A stretch of 14,390 bases of DNA, from NCBI GenBank assembly GCA_023230175.1, contig JALNXV010000044.1, forward strand, positions 1 to 14,390, read 5' to 3'. A model generated the notes under the pieces. That model did no database searches, was not told the origin of the DNA, and worked only from the letters and a program-made list of their open reading frames with translations. The translations under genes were made by a program, and so were the position numbers. The DNA is from Candidatus Cloacimonadota bacterium. Its GTDB lineage: Bacteria; Cloacimonadota; Cloacimonadia; Cloacimonadales; WRIO01. Shown piece after piece: positions 1-7,467 of this stretch. The first letter of the stretch is position 1. Each line of letters opens with the position of its first letter.

Positions 1-510
1 ATGAACAACAGGCCAAATATATTCGTGGTCAGCTTCATCCGGATCATTTACAATTGCAGGAGCGTAATCAGCAAAAGCATTACCTGCTGTATTGCTGAAA
101 CTAAAGATATCCCAAGTAAAATATGAGTAAAAAGCTTCAGAATCATAACCTGCATGCCATACAAAAATTGGGTTACCTGTATCAGGATCGATAGCGAGTG
201 TACCAAATCCTTCACTTGAAGGAACAGAAGTAATTGTACCTTCTGCTTGGATAGTTCCATCTAAACTTGAGAATGCGTAGTTTTGGCGACGAGGAACAGC
301 GGCAGTTTGGTTTGCCATATAGGTCATATAGATACCATGATTATCAATTCCTTCATTTTGAAGACGAATAGGATAACCGTCATAAGCTCCATTTTGGTAA
401 TCATACATTGAGAAGCTTAAGAGTGTTGGTTGGACATGCCATGTCCAAGTAGGAGTTGCAGATAAAGCAACTGCACTAATCAAAATGGCTAAGACTAATA
501 ATTTTTTCAT
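1..510 (-). CDS. Secreted protein of unknown function, 5' part only
   Basis: This reading frame starts at 508-510 and stays open to the left edge, so only the first 170 residues are visible. A strong AGGAGG ribosome binding site lies 4 bases upstream of the ATG. Residues 1-18 form a classical signal peptide (MKKLLVLAILISAVALSA), so the product is exported. The mature part is rich in Tyr, Trp, Gly and Asn and contains YDGYPIRLQ and FGTLAIDPDTGNPIFVWHAG, the latter resembling one blade of a repeat or beta-propeller protein. I do not recognise a catalytic motif. Similar small exported proteins with C-terminal sorting domains are common in Cloacimonadota, but the C-terminus is outside the window, so this is inference. 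It lies downstream of the hydrogenase terminator and probably has its own promoter: a perfect TTGACA (minus strand) is at 576-581, but I find no convincing -10 at the right spacing. Confidence 0.85.
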   Translation of the reverse strand, partial: MKKLLVLAILISAVALSATPTWTWHVQPTLLSFSMYDYQNGAYDGYPIRLQNEGIDNHGIYMTYMANQTAAVPRRQNYAFSSLDGTIQAEGTITSVPSSEGFGTLAIDPDTGNPIFVWHAGYDSEAFYSYFTWDIFSFSNTAGNAFADYAPAIVNDPDEADHEYIWPVVH

Positions 511-631
511 TTTGCCTCCTTTGAAATTTTATCACTTTTATAGCCTAATCTTAATTTTTTAAAATTAGTTTTTATTGTCAACTATTTTTTTTGAATAAGG
601 TGATTTTTTTCCATTATTAACAGTCTTTATT

Positions 632-677
632 TATTTTTAAAATAAAATACGAAGCAGGAAGGGGAAACCTGCTTCGT
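632..677 (-). terminator. Rho-independent terminator of the hydrogenase operon
   Basis: Perfect 10-bp inverted repeat ACGAAGCAGG (649-658) and CCTGCTTCGT (668-677) with a 9-nt loop. Read on the minus strand, the hairpin is followed by a T-rich tract (ATTTTATTTT, 639-648). It begins 40 bases beyond the stop codon of the HydB-like gene, so it closes that operon. There is no T-tract on the plus-strand side, so it is directional. Confidence 0.85.
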
Positions 678-716
678 TGCTTTGGGAGCTATGAGGAGTG
701 TGTTATGTATGAAGAA

Positions 717-2645
717 TTAAGCTGTATATATAGCATTAAATGGGCATGATGCTATGCAAGCACCGCATTTAATACATTTATCTTGAAGTATTTCATGAGC
801 TTGTTTAACAGAACCGATAATAGCTCCGTTAGGGCAAACTTTAGCACATTTTGTGCAACCTTTGCATTTTTCAGCATCAATATGGAATGTTCTAAGAGAT
901 TCACATTCACCTGCAGGGCATTTTTTATCAACAATATGAGCTAAGTATTCGTCTCTAAAGTATCTAATTGTAGAAAGAATAGGGTTAGGAGCAGTTTTGC
1001 CGAGACCGCAGAGAGATGCGTTTTTAACGACTAAACCTAATTCTTCAAGGGTAGTTAAGTCTTCCATTGTTCCGTTACCTTGAGTGATTTTTCCCATTAA
1101 TTCGAGCATTTGTTTGGTTCCTACTCGACAAGGGATGCACTTTCCACAGGATTCGTCTTGAGTGAAGTGCATAAAGAAACGGGCGATTTCTACCATACAG
1201 GTTTTATCGTCAAGAACAACTAATCCGCCTGAACCTACCATAGCACCGGCTGCTTGTAGTGAATCATAGTCCATAGGCATATCCAGATGTTCTTCTGTTA
1301 AGCAACCACCGGAAGGTCCACCGATTTGAGCAGCTTTAAATTTACCACCGTTTTTAATACCTCCACCGATATCAAAGATTATCTCTCTGAGTGTGATACC
1401 CATAGGAACTTCAACAAGGCCGGTATTTTTTATTTTACCTGTTAGAGCAAAGATTTTAGTACCTCTACTATTTTCAGTACCAACAGAAGCATACCATTCC
1501 CATCCGTTTTTAAGGATTAGAGGAACAGAAGCATAAGTTTCAACATTGTTAATATTAGTAGGTTTATCAAAGAGACCTCTTTCTGCAGGGAAAGGTGGTT
1601 TAGGAGTTGGCATACCTCGTTTACCTTCGATAGAAGCGATAAGGGCACTTTCTTCGCCACAGACAAAGGCACCGGCACCTTGAGCTATTTTCATTGAAAA
1701 GTTAAAGTTAGAGCCCATAATATTTTTACCGAGTAGTCCCATTTTTTCTGCTTGTTCGATAGCAAGTTTATATCTGGCGATTGCGAGAGGGTATTCTGCA
1801 CGAACATAAACATATCCTTCTTCAGCTCCTATTGCATAGGCAGCGAGTGCCATACCTTCGATAACTTTATGAGGGTCACCTTCTAAGATTGACCTATCCA
1901 TAAAAGCACCCGGGTCTCCTTCGTCAGCGTTGCAAACAACATATTTAATTGTTTCTTTTTGTTGAGCAGTAAGTTTCCATTTGAGACCGGTCAAAAAACC
2001 TCCACCGCCACGACCACGAAGTCCGGCTTTAGTTACTTCGTCAATAACTTCAGCAGGGGTCATATCGAATAAAGCTCTTTTAAGTCCTTTATACGCACCG
2101 GCAGCAACTGCATCGTTAATATTTTCTGCATCTATCATCCCTGATTCAGCAAGTACTCTACGAGTTTGTTTTTTATAGAAATTCATTTCTTCTGCAACGG
2201 GAGAGCCTTCAAAGACTAATTCGTCAATTACTTGATTATTAAGGATAGTTTTTTCGATAATATCTTCTACGTGGTTTGGGGTTACTCTTACATAGAAATA
2301 ATGTTGTGGAAATATTTCAACAATAGGACCCATTTCACAGAAACCGCGACATCCTGTTTCGATTATATGGATATCATTTTCTAAGCCTTTTGCTTTGATA
2401 ACTTCATCAAATTTTTGTTTTAGAGAGATTTCGCCTGAAGCTTGACATCCGGTACCTTTACATAAAGCAATTTGAGCTTTGAACATATTAGTTTTTTTAG
2501 TATAAACTCCTGTTAAGTCGTCAGCAATTTTTTTTTGTTCTGCTGATAATTCTTGAAGACCGAGCATATATCTGCAATATTCTAAGCAAGGTTTTTCTAT
2601 ATTGTTATACATTTCTTTATCTAATTTTTCGATTATGTTATTCAT
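717..2645 (-). CDS. hydB: NuoF/HydB-like NAD(H)-binding flavin and iron-sulfur subunit
   Basis: A 642-residue homologue of HydB of electron-bifurcating [FeFe]-hydrogenases and of NuoF. In that family it binds NAD(H) and FMN and passes electrons through Fe-S clusters in the cytoplasm. Visible in order: a thioredoxin-like [2Fe-2S] domain (C62, C67, C99, C103); the FMN/NAD glycine-rich loop GLRGRGGGG (208-216) and NADEGDPGAFMDR (239-251); a NuoF-type [4Fe-4S] site (C500, C503, C506, C546); C576 and C581, which may belong to a metal site; and a C-terminal two-cluster ferredoxin domain (C594, C597, C600, C604 and C624, C627, C630, C634). The chosen start has AGGAGG six bases upstream. An in-frame ATG eight codons earlier lacks such a site. 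The gene overlaps the upstream NuoE-like gene by 8 bases (ATGAATAA), suggesting translational coupling. The first 50 residues, with C20 and C24, are an extension before the [2Fe-2S] domain. No HydA gene follows. NuoF-like subunits of formate dehydrogenases or Nfn-type complexes are the alternative. Confidence 0.93.
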   Translation of the reverse strand: MNNIIEKLDKEMYNNIEKPCLEYCRYMLGLQELSAEQKKIADDLTGVYTKKTNMFKAQIALCKGTGCQASGEISLKQKFDEVIKAKGLENDIHIIETGCRGFCEMGPIVEIFPQHYFYVRVTPNHVEDIIEKTILNNQVIDELVFEGSPVAEEMNFYKKQTRRVLAESGMIDAENINDAVAAGAYKGLKRALFDMTPAEVIDEVTKAGLRGRGGGGFLTGLKWKLTAQQKETIKYVVCNADEGDPGAFMDRSILEGDPHKVIEGMALAAYAIGAEEGYVYVRAEYPLAIARYKLAIEQAEKMGLLGKNIMGSNFNFSMKIAQGAGAFVCGEESALIASIEGKRGMPTPKPPFPAERGLFDKPTNINNVETYASVPLILKNGWEWYASVGTENSRGTKIFALTGKIKNTGLVEVPMGITLREIIFDIGGGIKNGGKFKAAQIGGPSGGCLTEEHLDMPMDYDSLQAAGAMVGSGGLVVLDDKTCMVEIARFFMHFTQDESCGKCIPCRVGTKQMLELMGKITQGNGTMEDLTTLEELGLVVKNASLCGLGKTAPNPILSTIRYFRDEYLAHIVDKKCPAGECESLRTFHIDAEKCKGCTKCAKVCPNGAIIGSVKQAHEILQDKCIKCGACIASCPFNAIYTA

Positions 2646-3129
2646 TTGTTTCCTCCTCTTTGATTTCACTAATGATATTCATCATTTTGTCCGGTGTCAT
2701 ATGACCATAAACATGACCATCAACAATAACTGCCGGAGCCATAGCACAAGCACCTATACAAGCAACAGTTTCTAAGGTTAACAATTTATCGTCGGTTGTA
2801 TTTTTTTCGGCATCAAGCTTAAAATCTTTTCTGATGCGAGAAATGATATCTTTTGCTCCTCGGACATGACAAGCTGTTCCATCACATACTTGAACGATAT
2901 GTTTGCCTTTGGGTTGAGTTGAGAATTGAGCATAAAATGTAGCAACACCATATATATTTGATAAGGGTAAAGCCATTTTTTCAGAAATATGACTCATAAC
3001 GTGTTCCGGTAAATAACGATATTTACTTTGCACACTTTGTAATACAGGGATTAATGATGTACGTGAAGATCCAAAACCTTCAATTATTTCATCTAACCAG
3101 TCTAATGATTCATTCATTGCTTGTTCCAT
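2638..3129 (-). CDS. hydC: NuoE/HydC-like [2Fe-2S] subunit
   Basis: A 163-residue protein of the NuoE/HydC family, the small electron-transfer subunit that docks on a NuoF/HydB partner. An N-terminal helical bundle (about residues 8-75, including YGVATFYAQF) precedes a thioredoxin-like ferredoxin domain with all four cluster ligands: C82 and C87 (CDGTAC), C124 and C128 (CIGAC). The length is typical for the family. The start is supported by GGAGG five bases upstream. It lies 16 bases after the phosphatase gene, and its stop codon sits inside the start region of the HydB-like gene, so the two subunits are likely made in a fixed ratio. With HydB it would form two of the three subunits of a HydABC-type bifurcating hydrogenase; the third is not in the window. 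Confidence 0.93.
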   Translation of the reverse strand: MEQAMNESLDWLDEIIEGFGSSRTSLIPVLQSVQSKYRYLPEHVMSHISEKMALPLSNIYGVATFYAQFSTQPKGKHIVQVCDGTACHVRGAKDIISRIRKDFKLDAEKNTTDDKLLTLETVACIGACAMAPAVIVDGHVYGHMTPDKMMNIISEIKEEETNE

Positions 3130-3145
3130 TTTTCCTCCGTTTTTT

Positions 3146-4312
3146 TTAATAATATTCTAAAATTATCTGTTTATTTAATTTATTGAGAATACGTGCTATA
3201 TCCTCGGTTATTTTTGTTTTTAGACCAAATTCCGGTGGTATTTCAGGATTTTGGTGAGCGGGATTCATTGCTTGTCCGACCATAAAAGTTATCTCATCTG
3301 CATCTAATAATTCTTTTAATAAAAGGCTTACACCATCATTTTTTTGTTCAAGGTGATAATCCGGAGTTTCTTGTTTATCTTTGAGAATTTTTAATAATTG
3401 ACTAATTGTGATAATACCTTCGGTTACTAAATTGATACCATTGATTTTGCCAATTGGTGGGATACCCGGTTTGATAGAGTCTAAGTCAACTTCTACATCT
3501 TTTTCTAAAATTCTGGCTACGATATTACTTGTAGTTCCTCCGCAAACAATTTTCTTGCCATTGCCTGACATAAACCTATTGACTACAAATCTATCTAAAT
3601 CCTGCTTTCCCGGAGCTCCGATAAGAACTTTTACAACTCTTTTTTCTCTTACTCTTACTACTGCTACAGAAGTATCATCTCCCGGTTTAGAAGCATATAA
3701 TTGTTGAGCTATATTAGTTAATTCAAATGCGAGTTGACTTGCAGTAAGTGATTTATTAACGATACGTTCAACGAATTCTGCAATTCTTTCCCAAGACCAA
3801 CCAAGGTTCCAGATACCTCCAATGCCTGCATGAACTTCTCCGTCACTCATAAAGATATAATAATCGCCTATTTCTGCAGGAAGTAATGCCTCGTTAATCT
3901 TTTTCCCTCTGATATTATGTTCTTGATATTGAACTGAATATAGCTGTTTATTTTTAATAACGATAGCAGGAGGGTTGTCATATTCGACTAAATGAACTTG
4001 CCCGGTTTGAGTGAATTTTGCCACAGAAAAAGTACTGTAAGCTAATTTTCTATATGAACAAGTAGGCAGTGTTTCTATTAGAGTTTCGACAACATCATCA
4101 AGTTTACAGCCATTATTGAGCATAACAGAGATAATTCTTGAGGTTAAGGTTGCTAAAATATTAGCTTTAACTCCACTACCGAGACCATCTGATAAAACAA
4201 TAGTCGAATCTTCAGGATTTTGAGATGTGATGATGGAATCACCGCAAAGTTCTTCGCCGAATTTATTTAATTGAGCGGAAGCAATCTCAAAATGTAGCTG
4301 GATATTAGACAT
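3146..4312 (-). CDS. SpoIIE/PP2C-type protein phosphatase with uncharacterised C-terminal domain
   Basis: A 388-residue protein. Residues 1-222 are a SpoIIE-type PP2C phosphatase domain with the metal-binding aspartates in place: GD25, SDGLGSG (D42), MSDGE (D157) and PGDDTS (D212, D213). Such enzymes remove phosphate from Ser/Thr, often on anti-sigma-factor antagonists. There is no signal peptide or membrane segment, so it is cytoplasmic. Residues 225-388 form a second domain with IVCGGTTSN (255-263) and TEGIITISQLLKIL, which I cannot assign to a named family. The ATG abuts the stop codon of the HydS-like gene (TAAATG), with GAGG just upstream, so translation is probably coupled. Phosphatase genes next to PAS-containing sensory [FeFe]-hydrogenases are known in other anaerobes, which supports a shared signalling role. 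The phosphatase call is firm; the target is unknown, and no partner kinase or antagonist gene is in the window. Confidence 0.88.
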   Translation of the reverse strand: MSNIQLHFEIASAQLNKFGEELCGDSIITSQNPEDSTIVLSDGLGSGVKANILATLTSRIISVMLNNGCKLDDVVETLIETLPTCSYRKLAYSTFSVAKFTQTGQVHLVEYDNPPAIVIKNKQLYSVQYQEHNIRGKKINEALLPAEIGDYYIFMSDGEVHAGIGGIWNLGWSWERIAEFVERIVNKSLTASQLAFELTNIAQQLYASKPGDDTSVAVVRVREKRVVKVLIGAPGKQDLDRFVVNRFMSGNGKKIVCGGTTSNIVARILEKDVEVDLDSIKPGIPPIGKINGINLVTEGIITISQLLKILKDKQETPDYHLEQKNDGVSLLLKELLDADEITFMVGQAMNPAHQNPEIPPEFGLKTKITEDIARILNKLNKQIILEYY

Positions 4313-6016
4313 TTAATCAACCTCTTTTTTATAGACATTCATTAATTCTAAAAGGGTAACTTTTGTTTCGGCAGTAGTTTCACCGAGTAATGAAGCTATT
4401 TCTTGAGCTACTCTCATCTGTTTATGGATGACATCTGTTGCCTTGTCAATAGTTTCTTTTTTAAGGTTATCTATATTTTTTTTGTTTTTGATTTTTTGAG
4501 TTATATCGGTTATAATTGCGACATAGATTTCATCTTCTTGTAAATCAAGAGTTAAAATTTCGTAGTATTTATCTAATTTTTCTGATTTAGCACAAAATGC
4601 TTTTTCAGGATTTTTATGATGTTCAAAAATATCTATATCAATAATTTCTTGATAGTGTTTACCTGTGATGTTAATAGAATTAGCAATTTCAAACATATTA
4701 CATAAGGCTTTATTTAAGTGTATGATATTATAATTTTTATCAACTTCTAAAACACCATTTGGATCAAGTTCAACAATCTTATTAGTTCTTGATTCTGCTT
4801 TTCTACGCATAAAGGGGATACACATATCAATTTCAGCCATACCTTCAAGCACTGCGATTGCTTTGTCTCTGCAAGAATAATAACCGCAGGCACCACAATT
4901 GAGTTCATCTTCTTTGGTAAATTTACCTGTTTTGTTTAGGACAGCTTGAATATTTTCTTCAGTATAGTTTGGGCTATCAACGTGTCTATCAGAAAAGCTT
5001 TGTGATAGATCAAATTCAATATTATCATAGTCAAATAAGACAGGTAGATGATCATATAAAGCTTCGTATTCAAATATCTTTTTTCTTACAAGAGGAGGGT
5101 ATTCATTTCCTGAAAGAGGTCCGCTTACGCACCCGTCATCACAAATCATTAGTTCTGCTAATTTTATATTTCCTGATAGAGAATCATAATTTTTTAAGAA
5201 ATTGTTACAGTCTGCAAATCCGGTTACAGAAAAATATTGTGATGAAAAATGTTCAAGTCCGATACTTTTTAATAAACCGCCTTCAAGTGGATACATACGG
5301 GCTGCATTGTCGGTATATTTACTTTTGATAGGAGTTGCGTCAAATGATTCAACATCAATATTTTCTTCTTTTAACCATTGTTGTATCTCTAAAAATGAAA
5401 TTACATAATCTGCTGCCGAATTATCTCTTTCAGCCTCTTGCATTTTAGCTATGCAAGGACCAACAAAAACTATTGATATATCTTTATTATATTTTTCTTT
5501 AAATGCTTTACGTAACATAATAGAATGTGCTACCATTGGTGATGTAACAGGTGCTAAATATTTGATTAAATGAGGATGATATATCTCTATCAGATTTACG
5601 ACTGAGGGACAGTCTGAAGAAATTAAAAAATCATTTTTTAATACTAATTTTTGATATTCTTTTGCTACATAATGAGCCGCTACAGCAGTCTCTTCTATTT
5701 CATTAAATCCTAATTTTTGAAATGCTCTATAAAGTTGAAAAGGTGCATATTTATTAAATACTGATGGAAATGAAGGAGCTAAACTTAATACAACCGTCTT
5801 ATCTGATTTAACTAATTGTTTGACTTCATCTAATTGAGATACTATTACTTTCGCATTTTGAGGGCATATTTGAACACACTTGCCATCTAATATACATCTT
5901 TCCGGTACTATTTGAGCATGACCATTAGTTATTCTAATAGCCTTTACACTGCAATGCCTGATACATTTATAACAGTCTTTGCAATTTGCTTCTTTAGTTC
6001 TTATGAAAGGATGCAT
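4313..6016 (-). CDS. hydS: Sensory-type (HydS-like) [FeFe]-hydrogenase with PAS domain
   Basis: A 567-residue protein. Domains in order: a two-cluster ferredoxin domain (C12, C15, C18, C22; then C41, D44, C47, C51); an H-cluster domain with motif L1 SSDCPS (133-138), L2 GPCIAKMQE (186-194) and L3 ELMICDDGC (288-296); a Cys-rich [4Fe-4S] domain (C374, C377, C382, C399); a PAS domain (about 410-510); and a C-terminal helical tail. All four cysteines that hold the H-cluster (C136, C188, C292, C296) are kept. The proton-relay Cys of catalytic enzymes is Asp135 and the L2 Met is Gly186. In this family, loss of the relay Cys together with a PAS domain marks putative hydrogen or redox sensors (group C, HydS). 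The gene overlaps the small [2Fe-2S] gene upstream by 16 bases and directly abuts the phosphatase gene, a plausible output partner. GAAGGA precedes the ATG. The sensor function is inferred, not shown. Confidence 0.92.
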   Translation of the reverse strand: MHPFIRTKEANCKDCYKCIRHCSVKAIRITNGHAQIVPERCILDGKCVQICPQNAKVIVSQLDEVKQLVKSDKTVVLSLAPSFPSVFNKYAPFQLYRAFQKLGFNEIEETAVAAHYVAKEYQKLVLKNDFLISSDCPSVVNLIEIYHPHLIKYLAPVTSPMVAHSIMLRKAFKEKYNKDISIVFVGPCIAKMQEAERDNSAADYVISFLEIQQWLKEENIDVESFDATPIKSKYTDNAARMYPLEGGLLKSIGLEHFSSQYFSVTGFADCNNFLKNYDSLSGNIKLAELMICDDGCVSGPLSGNEYPPLVRKKIFEYEALYDHLPVLFDYDNIEFDLSQSFSDRHVDSPNYTEENIQAVLNKTGKFTKEDELNCGACGYYSCRDKAIAVLEGMAEIDMCIPFMRRKAESRTNKIVELDPNGVLEVDKNYNIIHLNKALCNMFEIANSINITGKHYQEIIDIDIFEHHKNPEKAFCAKSEKLDKYYEILTLDLQEDEIYVAIITDITQKIKNKKNIDNLKKETIDKATDVIHKQMRVAQEIASLLGETTAETKVTLLELMNVYKKEVD

Positions 6017-6267
6017 TTTTCCTTCTTTGCCTTATCTACTAAAGTGTTAATAAATAGATCTTTTAGCTCTTCAAGATTATTAAGAACCATTCTTTCGTTA
6101 TCTATCTTTATATTTATTCCTTCTGAACATTTACCCATACAAAAGCTTGCTTTTAAGACAATTTTTTCATCGAGATTATACGCCGGTATAGCTTTTTGGA
6201 GATAATCAATAAAATTATGTGAACCTTTTATGTGGCAAGAACTTCCAACACAAACTGTTATTTCCAT
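6001..6267 (-). CDS. Small thioredoxin-like [2Fe-2S] ferredoxin
   Basis: An 88-residue protein equivalent to the C-terminal half of NuoE/HydC, without the helical N-terminal bundle. The four expected cluster ligands are C6 and C11 (CVGSSC), C43 and C47 (CMGKC). It is the first gene of the operon. AAAGGAGG lies seven bases before the ATG. Its 3' end overlaps the HydS-like gene by 16 bases. In related hydrogenase clusters such stand-alone [2Fe-2S] proteins are thought to shuttle electrons, here probably to or from the HydS-like protein. C85 near the C-terminus (KCILS) is an extra cysteine. The family call is firm; the partner is inferred from the overlap. Confidence 0.88.
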   Translation of the reverse strand: MEITVCVGSSCHIKGSHNFIDYLQKAIPAYNLDEKIVLKASFCMGKCSEGINIKIDNERMVLNNLEELKDLFINTLVDKAKKEKCILS

Positions 6268-6290
6268 CTTAGCCTCCTTTTCAATTTCTA

Positions 6291-6319
6291 TAATTATCTA
6301 TTATCATTTGTTGTGCCAA
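6291..6319 (-). promoter_or_regulatory. Candidate sigma70-like promoter of the hydrogenase operon
   Basis: On the minus strand, TTGGCA (6314-6319) is separated by 17 bases from TAATTA (6291-6296), which ends 23 bases before the first start codon of the operon. The -35 matches the consensus at five of six positions, but the -10 is weak. It is the best placed candidate in the upstream region. Confidence 0.4.
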
Positions 6320-6336
6320 TTAATTTTATCTTGTTT

Positions 6337-6361
6337 TAAGCATACGTTATTGTATGACTTA
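6337..6361. promoter_or_regulatory. Dyad upstream of the hydrogenase promoter, possible operator
   Basis: Inverted repeat TAAG-CATAC (6337-6345) and GTATG-A-CTTA (6352-6361), with a 6-base centre and one unpaired base. It lies 17 bases upstream of the candidate -35 box, where activators or redox regulators often bind. It does not match the Rex or FNR consensus that I know. The regulatory role is inferred from position only. Confidence 0.35.
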
Positions 6362-6544
6362 TAATGCTTTATAGGTTTCTTTAATGTGTTTACCTTGTGT
6401 TCAAAATTGCACAACAGTATGCTTTTGCCCATATAAGATTGCTAATTGTCTTAAATAAGCCAAAAAAATTTGCTTTGTGTCTTGAATCACATAATGCTTT
6501 TGAATAATCTCAAACATTGTTAAAGCTGTTGAATAATATCGTTG

Positions 6545-6564
6545 TGCGAGCATCTTTGTTTGCA
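6545..6564. repeat. Hairpin repeat, degenerate copy
   Basis: TGCGAGCA (6545-6552), TCTT loop, then TGTTTGCA (6557-6564). The right arm has two mismatches to the perfect complement TGCTCGCA. It shares its left arm and TC with the copy at 8875-8894. The word AGACTTTAAT follows at 6568-6577 and also follows the other copy. The pair brackets the restriction-modification genes. Confidence 0.5.
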
Positions 6565-6715
6565 TGAAGACTTTAATGAAATTGTTGTTGTCAGAAGAGA
6601 CTTTGGGATGTATTAATGATTTATAAGAATCAAAATTATATCTGAGGTAATAAATGATTTATTTGATTATGATTATAAATTAATATTGGTAATATAAATG
6701 CTATGTGTTTGAAAA

Positions 6716-7384
6716 TTATCTGTTAAAAATATTGTTTAAATTGTTATTTTTTTTTTGTTTAAGTCTGAAAATTTCTTGTTTAATCTCTTCAATAACTTCA
6801 GGATTCATTATTACTTTTTTCCCGTTTGCTTTTGATGAAAAAATATAAAAAACCTTACCTCCAAATTTTTCCTCAAACATCTCGTGAGACTTTAATTGTA
6901 TTGTCTTTTCCTTGAAAATTTGTGACATCTGAATACCTTGATTAACTGGTTTAATCTGAAGCCCTATGTATTTGTCTTTAATCTCAATAAAGAAATCAAC
7001 ATTATAAAGCCTATCCCATTTATCACAAGCAGGTAGGATTTTCAGATTAAGTGCTTGTTCAAGTTGACCGTATATAGTTTTGATTTCAGTCAAATATCCA
7101 TCAAAGGTTCTGTTAATTACTAATTGGAGCATATAGTCAATACAATCCTGTTCTGTAATTTCTTCAACTTCAGATGAAATTACTTCGGTTATCTTGATGT
7201 AAAGTTTTTTACCTAACTCAATTATATGTTCTTTTGATCGGACTTCTGAGAAATAGTATTTCTCCCAATCATCTAAAGTTTTTGGTTCGCACTGCCTGAT
7301 ACTTTCTGATGTTGCACCAACATTTCTTTTAAAGTTTAACTGAAAGCGGTTCATCGCACTGTTTAAAATCCATTCTTTTGCCAT
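6716..7384 (-). CDS. MjaI-family type II restriction endonuclease
   Basis: A 222-residue protein that I recognise as a MjaI-family restriction endonuclease by its start (MAKEWILNSAMNRFQLNFKR), the central QLVINRTFDGYLTEI and the NVDFFIEIKDKYIGLQIKP segment. In the last segment D and the E-x-K style residues fit the PD-(D/E)xK nuclease core (about residues 128-145). MjaI cuts CTAG, so that site is inferred here but not shown. The length is normal and the frame intact. AAGGAG lies a few bases before the ATG. The gene is downstream of the methyltransferase on the same strand with an 83-base gap, the safer order because protection is made first. The Lys/Asn-rich tail (KQKKNNNLNNIFNR) is low complexity. 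Confidence 0.85.
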   Translation of the reverse strand: MAKEWILNSAMNRFQLNFKRNVGATSESIRQCEPKTLDDWEKYYFSEVRSKEHIIELGKKLYIKITEVISSEVEEITEQDCIDYMLQLVINRTFDGYLTEIKTIYGQLEQALNLKILPACDKWDRLYNVDFFIEIKDKYIGLQIKPVNQGIQMSQIFKEKTIQLKSHEMFEEKFGGKVFYIFSSKANGKKVIMNPEVIEEIKQEIFRLKQKKNNNLNNIFNR

Positions 7385-7467
7385 TTTTATCTCCTTATTC
7401 TATGGGAATAAAATTATGCTAATTTCTTTTTGAATATTTTTTATCGGTTGTTTATGTATACTAGTTT

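Larger units (their letters stand above)
6268..6715. other. Gene-free stretch between the hydrogenase operon and the restriction enzyme gene
   Basis: About 450 bases with no convincing coding frame or RNA gene. The left part holds the ribosome binding site, candidate promoter and dyad of the hydrogenase operon. A decayed hairpin repeat is at 6545-6564. The right part, downstream of the endonuclease gene, is very AT-rich and holds a 15-bp palindrome (7-bp A/T arms around a G, 6649-6663) that is too weak to be called a terminator. I see nothing else. Confidence 0.6.

Noticed and set aside
48..260. Minus-strand open frame of 70 codons
   Set aside because: It lies in another frame inside the secreted-protein gene at 1-510, which has a better ribosome binding site and a signal peptide.
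1981..2178. Plus-strand open frame inside the HydB-like gene
   Set aside because: It is antisense to a conserved coding region (the FMN loop) and its Pro-rich product is a by-product of that frame.
4969..5408. Two overlapping plus-strand open frames
   Set aside because: Both are antisense to the H-cluster domain of the HydS-like gene and match nothing recognisable.
4313..6016. HydS-like protein as the missing catalytic HydA
   Set aside because: It has the PAS domain, the C-terminal Cys-rich domain and the changed L1 and L2 residues of sensory forms, and lacks the longer Fe-S N-terminus of bifurcating HydA.
6649..6663. Palindrome AATAAAT-G-ATTTATT as terminator of the endonuclease gene
   Set aside because: A stem of A/T pairs only and a one-base centre is too weak, and there is no clear T-run.
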